Below are positions 24,801-35,599 of a stretch of DNA of 64,000 nucleotides, piece after piece. The translations under genes and the position numbers were made by a program. The notes below the pieces were generated by a model. The model saw only the letters and a program-made list of their open reading frames with translations, ran no database searches and was not told where the DNA came from. The stretch spans positions 2,482,001 to 2,546,000 of the forward strand of contig JAFEUB010001797.1 in NCBI GenBank assembly GCA_024529925.1. The letters are read 5' to 3'. The DNA comes from Ophthalmolycus amberensis. Its lineage: Eukaryota > Chordata > Actinopteri > Perciformes > Zoarcidae. The stretch's first letter is position 1. Every line of letters begins with the position of its first letter.

Positions 24801-27104
24801 CAGTTCCATTACTACATTTTAGATTCCAGACTTTTGAGAAAACATGATCATCGAATTCTGTCCCCGATCCCAAAATGTGTGAAAAGAGCTCCGTAATTAT
24901 CTGGTAAAATGTCTTTTTAAAGCAACTGGAACTAAATTAAACTCTGCGTTCACATCTGCTCATTATTGTTGCCATGATTTGGATCATTAACACAGAAAAT
25001 ATAATTCACGTTTGGAGCAATAACTCACACGGAGACAGAAGAAAACAACAAAACTCAGAAACCCATCTGGTTTCTTTTCTGTCATAAAGACATAGTGCCA
25101 TGACTTCTTTCTAATTCCTACATTTTGAACGTCATAAAAGTGGCGTTTTGGCCGGACCACAGGTGGTTATTAACTAATAGTGAAGCATGATACAACCTTT
25201 ATTTGGCACCAGCATTCTTTATTGGCCAATTATTCCTGCGTGTTTAGTCTGACCACCTGCATTTGTTTGGGTTTCTTGTCATCGGCTCAACGGATCACAG
25301 ATTGATATTCGTATTTCTTTCACATTTGGGACGTTTCTTTCGTTCTTTCTTTAAACTTAAAGTTGAACCGATCCACGACTCGCTGTCCTCTGGACATTTT
25401 CAGACAGAGTTGTGAGATCAGAAGAATTCCGTGTGAAGGTCTCCGACTGTTTTCCCAGCGGAGAAGAAGTTGAAGGTTAAATCCAGCTTGTTGTCTAGAT
25501 TTGTCTGATCTGAGCTGTTAAGTATAACCGCATGTCTATGAACATCTTGAGAAGAACAAGAGCCAGCCTGAGGTTCAGACCCCGCTCTCAGCCTCTTTCC
25601 TTTTAAACGGTGTTTACAACATATGACCAACACTACTGTATGTGCACACCCCAGGTCCGATCTACATACTTTTTAGTAGTTTTGGTCTGCAGCTGTTCTT
25701 CTTGGTTCTTGGCTTAGTCTGTTTGTTCCAGTTAACATCGTAACGCTCCGGCATTCATTGATAATTTAGACGACAGTTTGATTCCAGCTGTGTGGCAATA
25801 GTTTGGGAAGGCCGTTTCCTGTTGATGACAATCCACAAAGCCAGCTCTATGCAGAAATGGTTATCTCAGATTGGTGAGAAAGAATTTAACTGGCCGACCT
25901 CACTGAATGCTCTGGGAGAAAATCCCTGCATGCCAGGTTTCACATCTGGTGGAAAGTCCTCCCAGGAGAGTGGAGTCTGTTGCAGCAGCAGAGTAAAGCC
26001 CATTGTTTTGGAATGAGATGTTTAACAATCACTTCAGGGTTAGATGTTTGGGTGACTACAACCTTTGACAAAAGTTGTCAAAAGTACCTGTTTATTGTTC
26101 TCTCTGTGCTTAAGAGAGAGTGAGATGCCGTTAACATAGTACCGCAACTTATTGGATATTTGGCATTTGATCTCATTTTGATATTTGTTGGATGAAGCAG
26201 ATGATATGTTAGGTAGTTAGTTAGAGTATTGCAACATTCTGGGAAATATGCTGATTCGCTTTCATGCAGAGAATTAGATGAGAAGTACTCAACATGGATC
26301 AAGTTTGTACGTGAATGAGAAGCTGCAGCCGGTTAGCTTAGCTTAGCATAAAGACCGGCAACGGGGGAAACGGTTCGTCTGGCTCCGTCACAAGTAACGG
26401 AATCTGCGTACCATCCACCCTAAAGCGCACAGATGAACAGATGATGTCCTGTTTGTTTAATCCGTGCAAACATTTGAAGTTCTGGTTTCATGGTTCTTTG
26501 CAATACTGTCAGATTTTATCCTCCGAATCATAATCGTGAAGCTCACTGAAAGCTTTACCTAATTGGGGCGCTCGGATAAATGAAGTGAATTTACTATTAG
26601 ATGTGTAAAACACAATGACGAAAAGAGACTTGAGAAACAAAATGGGACAAGAGAAAAGAAACACAGAGGGGTTATCACACACTCAGGGGGGACGGCTCTA
26701 ATGAGGAATCTCGTTTGATTACGGTGCAGAGGAAGCCGTTTCCACGTCTTCAGAACAAGAGGCTCCTAATTGGGTCATATTGGCATCACTTATCATCATC
26801 ATCACTAATCAGCTAAGGATGAGGAAGAGCTCTGAGGGGGCGGAAGGCTGGAAGTGGCAGATCAGGGACTATGCATTAGTTATTACAGAATGTACATCAA
26901 GTCCTTTTAGAAATGCAGCCGACCTGTATATGATTGTGCATTCATTTTTTCACTTCGCAAATATTGAGCTTCTTTTCCGGGAACATCTCTAACCTTGTTT
27001 AACTGTCTGCATGTGGGCCTGGATGGACTTCTAACAACAAAAAATAGGATGCTTATTAAGGACTTGAGTTAAGTGACCTCCATAGCGTCAGGTCTGGCAG
27101 ACAC

Positions 27105-27174
<70 letters not shown>

Positions 27175-30100
27175 AACCTGCATTGGGAATGTGCAAACTG
27201 GAGCAGAAGAAGCAGAAGAAAACATTCTGGTGAATTTGAAACGGGGACCAGAAATCCAACGACTAAAGTGACACATGTTCTGGAGAAGAGCGGGTGGTTT
27301 AATGGTAACCATAAACCATGATGCCCCCTCTATTACAATATATAATGCATGGAAATTATTCTCACAGTCCTCCAAATTTAGTCGATTTCAAATTTACAGC
27401 TGTTTATTAATCCAACATATCTTGCAGTGCCACCTGTGTTGACCTGAGTGAGAATCAAGCCTCTAATCCTGCAGGTTTATTTTGAATTATTAACAGATGT
27501 ACATCAGCCTCTTTTGAGGCGGTATCCACTACATCTGCGCCTGCATTGCAGCAACCACCTGATGAATCTAGTGGGTGTCGCATCAAACTAGGCCACATCA
27601 TTGTGAGCCATATACAGTGTGCTATAGATATACACATTGTGTTCATTCATGCCTTTATCGTCTCCCACGCACCTTTCTCCCGTTCCCCTGATCTCTTGCT
27701 CTCTTTGTCTTTTTCCAGAAACCTGCAGTAGCTCTGTGGTGTTCTTACATCACTTGTTTTTACACCAAAGAAACATAATAGGTTACATTTTTACTGTTTG
27801 AAAAGTAGCTTTTGAAGGCTAGACAGACACTGGACAACACAGACCAGATGAAAAAGCCACATTTCCCCAACTGAGACAAAAGCTTAATGGTCTTTCAATC
27901 TGTTCGGCTGGATGAAGTCCAGAGGTGAAAAAAATAAATGTCCTCTGAAAATAATCTCTTTCTTTTCAAATGCTCAACACTTTGTAGTGCGAGCACATTG
28001 GGGGATACACTGAGGGCACAAAGGCATGCACTTAGTCCTGGACAGGAAAAGCAAATTATCCGCAAGCCCAACAAAAGAGAGCAGAAGGCCAACATCTTTG
28101 CTCCAGAGACGGATACGCTGAGAAGAGTGAATCATTGTGTACCCGTCCAAACACAGCAGAGGAGACACGATTAAACCTCACCATACAAACAAAGTCTCCA
28201 CCCTGTAACCGTCCCGCGTTGTGCCCTGTGTCAGACGAGACGCGGTGTTAGTGTCACCTGTCTTCTGGCAGAAGAACCATCAGTGGAACAGTAATCAAAA
28301 TGCAACGTCACCGCTGTGCATGCCAATGTGTGTCTTTGCAGTTGATCCGTGTTAGAACCAGGCTGGGGCTTGTGGCGTGGCTGAAAGCCATTTGGCATTT
28401 TACGTTCAGAGGAACAAGCAGTAACCATGACACACAAACACTGTCAGCTGGACCGATAAGGACCCGAGAAGAAAAGCGCTCAGGTAAATATAGACACACG
28501 GATCAAGCGCAGAGTTTATAAATTGTTTGATTTACTGTCATGTTGTTCCTCGTTTGTATTGGAACCAACTGTTTTTGTGCAGCTGACATGAAGTTTCAGT
28601 TTGCAGATGGTATTTGTTCCAGTTGTAGTTCACTGTCTTGATTTATTTTATAGAAAGGAATGTACAGAAACTCCTGATAAATCTATCAGGACAATAATCT
28701 GTCGGATTAACGTGTGATGTTTTGATAAGGAGGCGCTATTTACATGATGAGATCATTGGGCTATTTGTGGTCTTTGTTGTGTCTTACCGTAACTACTGCA
28801 GGAAATACGAGTTGGACTGCGGAGTTACATATATTCCCTTTGGCTAAAATAATACGACTCTGAAGATATTCTCTTGGTGGCAACTAAGAAAAAGTTGAAG
28901 AGAAAATATTGGTGTTATGTCATTTTTATCTCCTTCTGGTCATTAGTCTGCAGGCTCAGGCCCACCGTGACGATTGATCACTGCAGCCTGTCAGATTTAG
29001 ATCAGTTGTCTTGTATAGATGTCATCCAGTTTGAAACCTATTCACATCTGCATCAGACTGAAGCCAGAACGTATCGATGTGGATCAAGTTGTCTTCATGT
29101 TATTCTTACCGCTTGAGAGGTCACCATGTTGACATCTTGCTGTGATTTAAAGGGAACTGTCCCTATAAATCCGTGTCAAATGACTTGTGCATTTTATGAT
29201 GCCTGATAAAACAGTTAAAAGTCAGCGATCTCCTCGACTCTTTTGTTTCATCATCATGCCGGAACGGATGATATTATACATCCATGTTATAAATGATGCC
29301 ATTAACATATACTCAGACATGCTGACTAAGCTCCACTGAGTGAAAAGGGATTTTGGTGACCTGCTGACCTGTTCACACAGCGGGTCATGACACCTGCACT
29401 GGGAGGTGTGACCGATTTCCTAGCTACCCCCCTGAGTAACAGAAGATCTGAGTGGGAAAAATAACTTTGAGTAGTGGTGTGGATTCACTCTCCACCACTT
29501 CAGTTCAAACTGAAATATCTCAAGTATATTATTTTACAATATATTATCCTAATGACTGGTGATCCCTCGACTTTCCTTCTACTGCGCCGCCAGCAGGTTG
29601 ACATTTGTGGTTTTGAGTGAAACGTCTCAATAACTGTTGGAGACGGCCATGAAATGTGGTTCAGACATTCATGTTCCCCTCTGGATGGATTATAATAAGC
29701 CTGACTTTCATCCAGCCTGAGCTGTGCTTGTTGTGTTTAGTGCTATTTGGTAAATGCATTATACTTGCTATAAATCACTGTGCTAGCATTGTCATTGCTA
29801 GCATGTTAGCATGCTGACATTAGCATTCAGCTCAACGCACCACTGTTCCTTAGTGCAGCCTCTCACAGAGCTTTTTTGCTTAACTGCCAACCTGTGTTTG
29901 CACATGAATGACACAATAAATACATATTACGACAAACACATCCAACATGCAGCAGACGTATGTAGAGGCCTGGTCCCACCAGCTTTTATAACGGCAACAT
30001 TTCATGAAATTTGTGCTGTTGGTCAGTTGCAGACAGTCTTGACTGCTGACCTCCTCTGCTGACCTTTCTCAGAGAGCAGAGACAGACATTTTATGTGAAA

Positions 30101-30994
30101 CCGCTGGACTATGAAGTGGCCCTCGGTCAGAGCCCTGACACCGGAGTGGACGGTACAAATACGTCCCCTTCAATTCAAGTGGTTGGGAGCGTAGTCACCA
30201 CAGCACCGCCAATTTAGCGAAGACCTGCTCTAGTTTCTGGTGCGAGCAAGCGCTTAGATGAAGTTATGAGGCTGTGGGAAAATGAGCCCAAAATAGAGAC
30301 ACCTGCTGTTCAGGGGTGAGGCTGACAACTTGAACTGGATCCTTGGTTTTAGTGTGTTTTTATTGATAAAGATGAGCATGGACAGACTTTCGGTTGTCTT
30401 ATGTTAGGGCGGGGATCTGAGTCTCTGGTCTCTCTGCACAGTGTGTCGGCTTGTCCTCTGCAGAGCGAGGCCCCTGATCAGAGGAACTGGGACCACATGA
30501 TAGGCCAGGGAAAGTGGAGCACCGCTGATTGTCGGAGGAGGAGCAGCAGCGGAGGAACGGGGGCTGGCTAAAAATAATGTATCTCCAAGGAGAACAAAAT
30601 TACATACATGCGCGTACACTCATACAGCCATGCACACACACACACACACACACATAGTGAGGCCGCACACATATGCAGGTGATGCACAGAACAAGCACAT
30701 TATGTCTGGTCATTAAACATAATTTGAGATGAGATAAAGCAACATAGAAAAGCAAGAAACTCCAAATCTATGTCATCTAGGCTCAGCTGCTGCTCTCATT
30801 GACTTTTTCTACTTCTATGAAGTGCCTGCTGGAATTACGAAAGTCATAATTTAAATGACTGGTTAACCTCAAACATTTATCTGCTGAAGCGCAGGATTTC
30901 CGATCACATGATTCCTATTTTTCAAGCAAGTGAGCACCAGATGTTTTCAAATTGGAAACACTGGTTCTGGCATCCCAAGAAAATCCAGACCTTC

Positions 30995-31025
<31 letters not shown>

Positions 31026-31367
31026 GTCTTTCATGTGCTTCCTGTGACTGACAGAGATAAATGGCATGGGACCTGTTAGCTTCACACATACGCAAATCCA
31101 CCTATAAATGAAATGGCCCAAAAACATTTGTTAAAGCCTGCCTGGTGCCAGAGTTAGTGGCCAGAATTCTGTTCGTATTAATATTTCTTTTAACCTGAAT
31201 ATTAGAAGCTGTTTTGACAGTCCGCTCTGAAGACATGCAGACAAAACGGTGTTGATATTGGAAGATGAATACCTGAGAACGGGGGGCTTACCTTCGTGCT
31301 CGTGAGCCCAGACTCTCCCCAGCTCAGCCTGGGAGAGACAGATGAGGAGAACGGCACAAAGCCCCAT
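16507..31367 (-). CDS. plxdc1: Plexin domain-containing protein 1 (tumour endothelial marker 7 family)
   Basis: Thirteen coding exons with consistent phases: 31292-31367, 24470-24630, 21889-22026, 21722-21791, 21283-21405, 21074-21192, 20896-20986, 20718-20813, 20546-20627, 20404-20464, 20193-20316, 16850-17010 and 16507-16632. Total about 475 residues, close to the roughly 500 of the mammalian protein. Order: signal peptide (MGLCAVLLICLSQAELGRVW); the conserved extracellular domain with LSFDFPFYGHSLRQIIIATG and FIFMGDVTHRMLTATQYIAP; a PSI cysteine module (CLQHTSCDLCLASNLTTNCG); a Ser/Thr/Pro linker; a membrane helix (IIAGVVAALVLLVVLTLLAV); and a short tail. The tail ends GGHEKEGFMEAEQCS, which fits PLXDC1 better than PLXDC2. 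It is a type I membrane protein, known as an endothelial marker and a receptor candidate for PEDF. No frame damage was seen. Intron 1 (6.7 kb) and intron 11 (3.2 kb) are rich in repeats. Confidence 0.92.
18658..18710 (+). mobile_element. 53-bp mini-element made of Helentron-like ends only
   Basis: The insert consists of the 5' palindrome (TTGGAATGCTGTTAAGCATTCCAA) joined directly to the 3' hairpin and CTAG. It interrupts the motif GGGGCTTTTATT/TTAAAATGGCG in copy B. The uninterrupted motif occurs in reverse complement at about 49868-49888 in copy C. Flanks are TT on the left and TTTT on the right, consistent with insertion between T and T. Confidence 0.8.
18721..18757. repeat. (GT)n and poly-G tract
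   Basis: A GT run passes into an 18-base G run. The equivalent C-run/CA-run is at about 49828-49867 in copy C, so it is part of the mobile element and not an independent microsatellite. Confidence 0.85.
19186..19209 (-). mobile_element. Solo 5' palindromic end of the same family
   Basis: TCGGAATGCTTAACAGCATTCC with flanking AACAATT reads on the minus strand as TT|GTTGGAATGCTGTTAAGCATTCC. It is a second 5' end, 55 bp outside the start of copy B. No matching 3' end was found for it, so it may be the remnant of an older or outer element. Confidence 0.6.
21840..21884. repeat. (TG)n microsatellite next to a plxdc1 splice donor
   Basis: About 42 bp of TG directly abuts the GTTAG donor after plxdc1 exon 3 (exon ends at 21889). 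On the gene strand this is a (CA)n run immediately inside the intron, a position where CA repeats can influence splicing. Confidence 0.9.
22346..22434. repeat. Degenerate MITE-like repeat copy
   Basis: The stretch from TAGAGCTGCTAATTGAATTA to AGTTGTAGCCCTA contains paired ATTAAT/GATTAAT motifs. It resembles the common fish repeats that begin and end with AGGGCTGCAAC-type inverted termini. The ends are degenerate and no clear target duplication was seen. Confidence 0.5.
22595..24469 (-). other. plxdc1 intron 2 remainder
   Basis: No exon-like open frame. Contains a 20-base poly-G run near 23475, a poly-C run and (CAG)n near 23610-23650, CA-rich runs near 23690-23735, and part of the dispersed repeat described at 24221-24402. 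Confidence 0.6.
24221..24402 (+). repeat. Dispersed repeat, copy 1 (partner at 59281-59460)
   Basis: The run from CTTGCATTCTTTCTAATGG to ATACAGCATGATGTT matches the reverse complement of 59281-59460 with moderate divergence. Shared blocks include GATTTATTACCTCAGTAAAC and GAGTTTATGGTCTCAATCT. It is an interspersed repeat found once in a plxdc1 intron and once in a gucy2g intron. Family not identified. Confidence 0.75.
26190..26420 (-). repeat. Teleost GCTAAGCTAAGC-type dispersed repeat, copy 1
   Basis: Contains ATTCTGGGAAATATGCTGAT, AGAATTAGATGAGAAGTA and GGTTAGCTTAGCTTAGCATA, the diagnostic blocks of a very common fish repeat. Copies also occur at 42660-43036 and 53060-53280, in the opposite orientation. 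Confidence 0.7.
27107..27173. repeat. (TG)n microsatellite
   Basis: About 67 bp of uninterrupted TG. The open frames through it on both strands are artefacts. Confidence 0.95.
29545..29835. repeat. Dispersed teleost repeat with GCTAGCATGTTAGCATGCTGAC core
   Basis: The blocks TTCATGTTCCCCTCTGGATG, TCCAGCCTGAGCTGTGC and GCTAGCATGTTAGCATGCTG occur in the order I know from an abundant fish repeat. No target duplication was resolved. Confidence 0.6.
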
Positions 31368-31417
31368 GTCCAGCCAACTCTTCTCCCTCCTTCCCCGACT
31401 CGTTATCACTCCTCTCT

Positions 31418-31449
31418 TCTTCTTCTTCTTCTTCTTCTTCTTCTTCTTT
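31418..31449. repeat. (TTC)n repeat in the plxdc1 5' region
   Basis: About ten TTC units lie roughly 55 bp upstream of the plxdc1 ATG. They would be (GAA)n on the gene strand, probably in the 5' untranslated region. Confidence 0.9.
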
Positions 31450-31599
31450 TACCCCCCTTCTTCTTTTCTCTCCCTCCTCTGTCTCTCGTCTCTGCTTCAC
31501 GTCCTTGTTTAGCCCTTCAGAGTAATATCTGGCAGAACAGGTCCCTGTCAGGAAAGGAGTTGACAAACAGCTCACGTGTTGCAGAGTGAGGTGTTTCCC

Positions 31600-33477
31600 C
31601 TTCTCTCTTTCTTTTGCACAATTTTGTTAGTTTTCCTTCTTGAATTAAGTCTTCACTTCCCCCTTTCTGTCCGTCTGTCTCTTCTCTTGCGTGCGTCTCT
31701 CTGTTTCTCTCTCTAACAGAGCTCTGGATTTTTGTACGTCCTCCACAAAAGAGGAAAATATTGATGTATTTCTACATTTTTTCATTCCTTCTAAACTCCA
31801 AAAAGGGGGTTGGAGTTGGGAGGAGTATGTCTCCCTCATGTGGACGCACGTTGAACCAAAACAAATGTGACGTTGTTGACATTTGGATAAATCATTCCCT
31901 GTTGTTTGTTTGAAGAAATATTACGTGGATTAATGCAAAATTGTATATTCATTTGATTTTCTTTCACAAGAGCTTATTATAGAGGGTCATGTTAAATGTA
32001 AAAAGAAACATTTAATTATATAGTTATATAAGTTGTTCTTGTTCAAATACATTAAATAAATTGATTCTGCTTTAATCTGACATGTTTTTCAGGAACATCA
32101 GGAGTAAACGTGTTGCAACTGTGACTGTGATTGTCGTCCGTCGCTGCTCATCAGTAAGTAAGAAGCGGCCTCTTTATTAAGAATCAGAAGCAGGACGGAT
32201 TTAAAGGTCCAGAACACCGACAGCAAAGAATAAGAGAAACTCAACGCTGCCCAGCAATGTAGAGATGTATAATAATAAAATTAATAGTACGAAATGTGGA
32301 ACCAAAGTTCACAAGCACAAATTCCACCTGGACACCTTCAGCTGTACGCCGCTAGCTGGTGTAGTTGTATTATAAGGCTTGTTTTCCCGCCTGGCGTACA
32401 AAACTGGTACAGAACCATGACTCCTAAACTCTAATGTACCGTTACACCTCTAGTATTAATATTCACACCAAGCATCTATGAAATGTGTTCTGAGCCGCCT
32501 CCATATTCTCAGTAGGAGTTGAGCTTATATGCATGTGGACAGGTGGGAGACAGCAGGACGTCCCGTGGTGCTCTGCAGAGAAGAAACAGGCCTCGTCAAA
32601 TTCTTGCACAGCTGTTGAAGAGGATAAAAAAAAGTGTATCCACGGACTCTCCGTTAAAAAAAATCCCTGCTTCTGAACCAGCATACACAAAATATTTGAA
32701 TGGTGCATGCATAGACAATGCATGTACAAACATGCCCAAAGAATGCCAAACAGGTTAGTATCGATGACACCAGCAGGTGTAACAAAAAGATGGGCTTGGT
32801 CTTACTTTTGATCAAGAGGTTTCTTTCTTTCTTTGGCTTCTTTCTTCCTCGTTAGCTGCTCCAGTATTAGGCCATAAGTTCATCTGACCGACATCTGTGG
32901 GAATCTGTTCAGAAGCAGACAAAACATGTTGATTCAAGTATCTTTTTTTTCTCTGTATAGTGAATCTGAGTGAAGAAAACTGCCTTTTTAATCAACAACA
33001 AAAACTAATCTTAAAGTCAGTTTAATGCAATAAATCAAATGTAAAAGGAATATCATCTCAGCTCCTGATGCTCTGGTTATTGTGGGGCCAAAGGAGTTTA
33101 CCGCGATCGTGAAACAAACAAAGCTGCAGTCTTGACAAATATGATAAATGAGTTCATTTGTGATCAATTGGATCTGTTAATCCAACACATACAGACCAGC
33201 CAGTGGGCAGAATGTGTTCTGTCTTGTGACGCCTCATAAATGCACATAATATTTGTTTCCCTACGTTTCTAACACACTAACACAACGAGCGAAACTGTTT
33301 TGGGGGCACTATTTGTCACAAAGTTTTATCGAACATGGTTTTTATTTAAACTGGATTTTTGTTGTCTGTACACTTGGATTCCCCTAAGAGGCAATAAGAA
33401 TAGTAATAACGTGTGACGTTGGGTTGCATGTCTACGAAAGTCTATTCTGTTACAAGTTTTTCGCAATCATAAACGAT
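31600..33477. other. Intergenic region upstream of plxdc1, nothing coding seen
   Basis: AT-rich, pyrimidine-rich near 31600-31710, with no splice-bounded open frame. Confidence 0.55.
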
Positions 33478-33840
33478 TTTGAAATTGTGTTGCATCGTGC
33501 ATCTTCACTCTAATCTTAAACATGCTCACACAGCAATATTTGTCTCATCACACACTTCGAGGAAACCAGAGGGAAGCAATACACCACCTTGTTCTCATGG
33601 GGAAGCATGATGTTGACGAAATAGTAGCTGACGTTGTGCAACGACCAGCTGAGATAATTCTTTGCAGTGATAAAAAAAAAAAAAAAGGCTTCAAATCTGG
33701 ACAAGATTTCTCCTTTTATTGTTGGGAGGCCGAAACTAAAACCAGTTTAAGACTCTTTTAATTTGTCGCTCGTTAGAACAGGTCCTGTATGAAGAAGTTT
33801 TTGACAACAACAACAGAAGCAAGACATAGCTGATAACCCA
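33478..33840 (+). repeat. Diverged direct repeat, copy 1
   Basis: The run from TGAAATTGTGTTGCATCGTG to CAACAGAAGCAAGAC is repeated in the same orientation at 35263-35599 with indels and about one mismatch in ten bases. Shared blocks include GGAAGCAATACACCAC, TTTGCAGTGATAAAAAAAA and ACTAAAACCAGTT. No transposase or end structure was seen. It is either a local duplication or two copies of one dispersed repeat. Confidence 0.8.
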
Positions 33841-35262
33841 GGTTTGCATCGCTGGTTCATCTATAGAATTGTGATTCTTTGTTGTGTAAAAATAAAGTCA
33901 ATTGGCATCAGAATACTAATTCCAGGACAGATAAAAGTACCGGGGGGTTTCACAGTCCCACACGGACCGTGATGAAAAGACAAGCAAGTATGTTCTCCAC
34001 TCAGATCCTGTATTCTTGACAGGTTGCTTTCTTTGTTTATAGTGAATTCAGAATCCTAATAATGAGGAATGACCTGATTTGTGATTATTGGCCACCAGTG
34101 ACCCTTGCTCCAGTTTCTCATCCGTCCCTTATTTATTCTATTTTTTTTTTTTTTAAACCTGGCACAAAGAGGACAGAGGGCTGTTTCCCATTAGAGAGGG
34201 AGACTCACTCTTCTGTCTTGTTCCAATTGAAAACAGCTTTTCGGGACCATTATTTAAACCTTACCAGAAATGCGGCTCAAACATCTGGCGACAGGTTGGC
34301 TTTATTTGCGGTTGTATGTAATGATGAGGTAAGTGTATCTATGTTGCCTATGGACCCAAAACAATGATCACATTTTATATCGCCATTCATTTTTCTCCTA
34401 TGTCAAAATGCGTCTTAAAAGGATTACTGTCACCGTGTTTAAATTCTAATAAAGGACAGATGTGGGGTCGGTTAGGAATCAGCGAGGCAGGCCCACTGGC
34501 ACTATTGGGAGCTGACAAGCCATTACGTGTACAGTGGGTTCCCGGTGAATGTTTGGGCTGGGCACACAGTGTACTCGTCCAATTTAAACTACATCAGATT
34601 CAAGACCTTTGTTGTAAGTCATCCCTTTACTTTTACCCACTGTTTTCTTCCTAAAACCGTTTTACCATCTTGTTTTCATGACAGATCTTTCCTAAAGCAG
34701 CAAAGACCAACTTACAAAGACCATAACTTTACCTGAGTTAACATCCGTCTCACCAACAATAAAGATAACTCACTTTTAAGACGAGTATTTTAAGAGTATG
34801 GGAGCTTAACTCTTTCATCACCGTCAATGTGAATAAAGTAACAAAGACAGTAATCCAGTTTTCTGTAAGATACAAGTTTGAAATGTTTTGTTTGTGTAAC
34901 ATTTACTGCATTTTCACCCTCACTTCACTTCACGAGGAGCGATCTTGTGACCTGAATGTGGACGGTGTGGAATGTCTGCCCAGTAACAGCGAGAGGCATT
35001 TATCACCTCGTTTAAAATGTGACTTCAATTTAGATTTAAGGAAGTGGAAGTGCATGTTAGAACACTGGGTGCTTGCACTAGGACATTGACAGTAAACTCC
35101 ATCAGGACTGCTTGGCGGCTGGTCGAACAGCTGAACTGCCTCCGCACACCTTCCTGATGTCGGATTACAGGTGTTTTTTTGACCATTTCTGTAACTTTCC
35201 GAAACCGACGATCCAACATTCACACCTCCTGCATGCTGACAAAGGAGCCAGAAACAACCGAT
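33841..35262. other. Intergenic spacer between the two direct-repeat copies
   Basis: No gene or recognisable element. A CpG-poor, AT-rich stretch. Confidence 0.5.
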
Positions 35263-35599
35263 TATGAAATTGTGTTGCATCGTGCACATTCACTCTAATC
35301 TTAAACATGCGCACAGCAAGATTTGAAGCGTCTCATCACACAGTACAGAGGAAACCAGTGGGAAGCAATACACCACGTCACGTGATCTCATGGGGAAGCA
35401 GATGTTGTGTAACGACCCGCTAAATTAATTATTTGCAGTGATAAAAAAAAATGTCTGGACATGATTTCTCCTTTTACTGTTGGGGAGGCCGGAACTAAAA
35501 CCAGTTGAAGACAATTTCAATTTGTCACTCGTGTGTAGTTGAACAGGCCTCTGATAAAGAGTTTTTTGAAAACAACAGAAGCAAACTGATTACCCAAGC
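35263..35599 (+). repeat. Diverged direct repeat, copy 2
   Basis: Partner of 33478-33840, about 1.8 kb away. It has a shorter A-run and lost several short blocks relative to copy 1. Confidence 0.8.

Larger units (their letters stand above)
24631..31291 (-). other. plxdc1 intron 1, repeat-rich
   Basis: A 6.7 kb intron with no convincing exon. It holds dispersed repeat copies (26190-26420 and 29545-29835), a (TG)n run (27107-27173) and CA runs near 30636-30655 and 30998-31024. First introns often hold enhancers, but none can be read from sequence alone. Confidence 0.6.

Noticed and set aside
27056..27375. Cys-Val or His-Thr repeat frames
   Set aside because: Translations of a (TG)n microsatellite.
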